A DNA stretch of 64,000 nt from Imbricaverruca yamaguchii (Eukaryota; Arthropoda; Thecostraca; Neoverrucidae): the NCBI GenBank assembly GCA_034440575.1, contig JAOTOL010001604.1:1656001-1720000 (forward strand). The letters run 5' to 3'. The position numbers were made by a program, and so were the translations under genes. Positions 61,430-64,000 of the stretch are shown piece after piece. Below the pieces are notes generated by a model that ran no database searches, was not told where the DNA came from, and was given only the letters and a program-made list of their open reading frames with translations. Positions within the stretch are counted from its first letter, which is position 1, and each line of letters starts with the position of its first letter.

Positions 61430-62990
61430 ATTCGAACTTGCCGACCATACTCCACGAAGGAAAGCTTGCCAGGCTCCGGGCGAGCTCAGTTTTGCGAGAT
61501 GCCGGCACCTGATATGTGCCCACGGTACCCGATCGTCCGTCATCCGCGACGGTAGACTGTACTTATTTTGCCGACCCGTAACCGAACTCCACCAGCGGAA
61601 ATCGTCGAATTACGTCCCGATGGTCGCATTGCGGACCAGAGCGAAGCCCAAACGTGTCCGCTCCGGTATACAAAACACATGCCATATACTGCTCCCGTGT
61701 ATACTGTATATACCACAGGAGGCTGCCTGGGCGATCCATTCTGGCACGACCGTCACACCTTTGAAGCCTTATAACGTTTCTTCTCTTGCAACACTGTTTC
61801 AGGTCTTAAATAGTTCATTCAGAATTAGACGTGTCAAATCCTCACACCCGTCCCTCCCCCCCCCAGCATTACAATCTTCTTCTAGTCTCAAACTAAGCGT
61901 TGCACGAAAATGAAACTGGTGTCATCGGAAGGCGCCCGCCGAGTAGGGCCGAAAAACATCCACTAAATTTTCGTTCCTAAAAAAGTCACGTCGCTAGGGG
62001 GTCTATGGGATCACGACTGACGTCATGTTTTGGGCTCTGGACATTTTGTGGTAGATATAAAAAGAGAACAAAATTATTTGGAATCGGAGAAGGAAGGCGA
62101 AATCGACCATGGCTGAAAAATGTTTGCTCCTCCAAAAATCAACATCGCAAATTTTGGGAGCTTTTAAACTTTTTAATTTTGATTAAAAAAGGGACATATT
62201 TTTATAATGGGTAAAACACATCGACAAATGTTGCATAAAGTCAACTTAACTCATAAGAGTGCTTACTTGAGACGGAATCTTCGATTTTACCACCAATGGG
62301 CAAATATGCAAAACAAGTCATCAAAAACTTTAAAAAAAAATATATCCAGCCTTTTGTTGCATCCACAAAAATATGCAAACGCTGAAAGTTTCATTCGAAT
62401 ATCGTCATCCGTTCAAACGTGACGAATGGCAGAACTTTTCTGAAAGTGACCTCACTTGACCTTGAAACACTTGGTGATCGTAGATGACCTGACCATAACA
62501 TTTTCTCGTATGTCAAATTGATGTGGGAAAAGGTATGCCAAATTCTGCCCGTCGTTTCCTCACCGTCCGGGAGGAACCTCAGGGGAGCGTAAAATGACCC
62601 CTCCGAGACGGGGGCCGGCAAATAATTTCTTCTCCAGTTCTCACCAAAATCTTTAAATACGCGCATTCTTTGTTCAATACAAATGTTCCATGACGGAACT
62701 TATTTCGAGACGGCAGAGCCGGCACCAACCAAGGGCCAGCCAGCCAGCCTCCGGTCACGTGGTCGTGCGATCATGGCACCTGACCTGTGTACTCAGAGGT
62801 CCGGAGACCGTGTAGTCGGTGTCAGTCCGACGGAGAGTGAACGCGCGTGAACGGCTGAATGTGGCATAATTTAAGCGTGAAGGCCGTGCAAAAAAGCGAA
62901 ACAGCGTGGCACCCCTGCAGATTCGACAAACTGGATTTACCTTCTATGTGAACAACATTCGACGGATGAACCCGATTTCAACGAAATCGC
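61430..62990. other. Unassigned, AT-rich in 61.9-62.7 kb
   Basis: No domain, tRNA or tandem array recognised. Contains C-run and A-run microtracts only. Confidence 0.4.
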
Positions 62991-62997
62991 AGTGGAT

Positions 62998-63158
62998 TTC
63001 GACTGCGGCGGCCGCGTTACAACAGCGCCGACAGGGAGCGGTACGGTACCGGCCGGTGGTGTGGACGGCTGCGTTACGACAGCGCCGACAGGGAGCGGTA
63101 CGGTACCGGCCGGTGGTGTGGACGGCTGCGTTACGACAGCGCCGACAGGGAGCGGTTG
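62998..63158. repeat. 57-bp tandem repeat, three units
   Basis: Unit includes gttacgacagcgccgacagg and ggtacggtaccggccggtgg. Stop-free in several frames. Confidence 0.88.
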
Positions 63159-63164
63159 TAACGC

Positions 63165-64000
63165 AGCCGTTGTACACTACATAACCAAAGTAGCAAATAT
63201 TGCTCATTGCCCTAGAGAAAACCAGCTCCGTGGTAGGTTTGCATCGGAAGCAAAGTAGCGTGTTAAAACTCTGCAAATATTCCAAACCCTTTGAACATTC
63301 AACTGTAGCCAATTTAATTCCTTCATGACGAAACTCCTCGTGCAATGCATAACACAAATATGCAATGAACATTCCCAGTTTTGTTGGAGGAGTCATTCCG
63401 TGCACACACGGAGTCACTGGTACACATTGTGTGCGACGGGACAGGGATCCGGCCTTGTCTTGTTCTGAGCGGCCCAGTCTATTTTTGGGAACGGCTTGCC
63501 AATGATGGACTGTGAGACGAAGAACACCTACCATGCCACAACTAACAACTCGCCTCAAATGTGTCCAACTTGGAACACAAAAAAACGCGCCGAAGAGAAT
63601 CCATGACACCGGTAGGATACCACATTTGGTCATCTTTCCGTTATTTGCTTTTCTCTGTTCGCCTTCAAGGCACAGCGCAAATGAGTCCACACAACCCTTA
63701 GCAACAACGTTTCCGATCATGCACTGAATGTATGCGGGCGTGCCGGCGGTCGACGCCAGGCGTCGGGGTGCAGTGCCCCCCCCCAGCAGTCGGCCGACCG
63801 GCCAACCCGCGCGTCCAGTGCTGACAGCGGTACAGTGCTCTGACGCCGGATCCATCGATCGCCCCCCCCGGGATGGACGGACACACTGAGCAGACAAGAC
63901 GCCACGGCCTGTCATGTCTGCCCGACAGCTAATTACACACGGACGGACCGGGGCTAGCGAACGCCCCCTCTCTCCACCGACAACTAGCGGCGTGTGGCTC
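63165..64000. other. Unassigned; long minus-strand ORF without recognised domain
   Basis: A stop-free minus frame runs from 63915 into the 57-bp repeat (323 aa), but no family was recognised and half its length is Arg/Gly/Thr low complexity or repeat. Could be a degraded transposon. Confidence 0.35.

Noticed and set aside
62944..63915. 323-aa minus-strand ORF as a host gene
   Set aside because: No recognised domain, part tandem repeat, part low complexity; kept only as unassigned.

Overview
The window is eukaryotic, repeat-dense invertebrate DNA. The signs are spliced coding exons with GT-AG introns, tRNA-derived SINEs with target-site duplications (TSDs), non-LTR, Penelope-like and Ty3/gypsy-type remnants, and more than 25 unrelated tandem arrays in 64 kb. 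An arthropod, perhaps a crustacean such as a barnacle, would fit, but the species is a guess. No bacterial operon, rRNA, functional tRNA gene or CRISPR array was found.

The one confident host gene is on the minus strand between about 60.4 and 44.0 kb. Six exons with matching intron phases encode the last 278 residues of a golgin: about 170 residues of coiled coil, then a GRIP domain split across the last two exons and closest to golgin-245 (GOLGA4). The upstream exons were not found. Its introns are packed with satellites, several starting within 20-50 nt of a splice site. The last intron (9.55 kb) ends in about 2.9 kb of a 22-bp repeat. Most units carry TACTGAC, a branch-point-like heptamer, and the stretch next to the acceptor has no AG for 439 nt on the sense strand.

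Layout. 0-9 kb: low-complexity DNA with minisatellites (3.9-7.2 kb). 9-20 kb: a THAP-like ORF, a GC-rich block, a 36-bp array, microsatellites and a PHD-finger ORF. 20-30 kb: the 3' end of an I/Jockey-like retrotransposon, a G-rich array, three SINE copies, a 1.8-kb 23-bp array, a Penelope-like fold-back insertion and a reverse transcriptase fragment. 30-38 kb: a second reverse transcriptase relic whose C-terminal coding region is split by a 28-bp array, and a repeat family carrying a 1-kb CGGCT pentamer array. 38-44 kb: more arrays and a nested Penelope-like copy with a hammerhead-ribozyme-like core. 44-60.4 kb: the golgin gene. 60.4-64 kb: a gypsy relic, a SINE and unassigned DNA.

Three themes connect the region. 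First, one LINE family has left very short 3'-tail insertions (24-56 bp) with TSDs, and two SINE families share its tail motif, suggesting it moved them. Second, tandem arrays repeatedly sit inside mobile elements or against splice sites. Third, long ORFs inside the arrays follow from their period and composition and are not genes.
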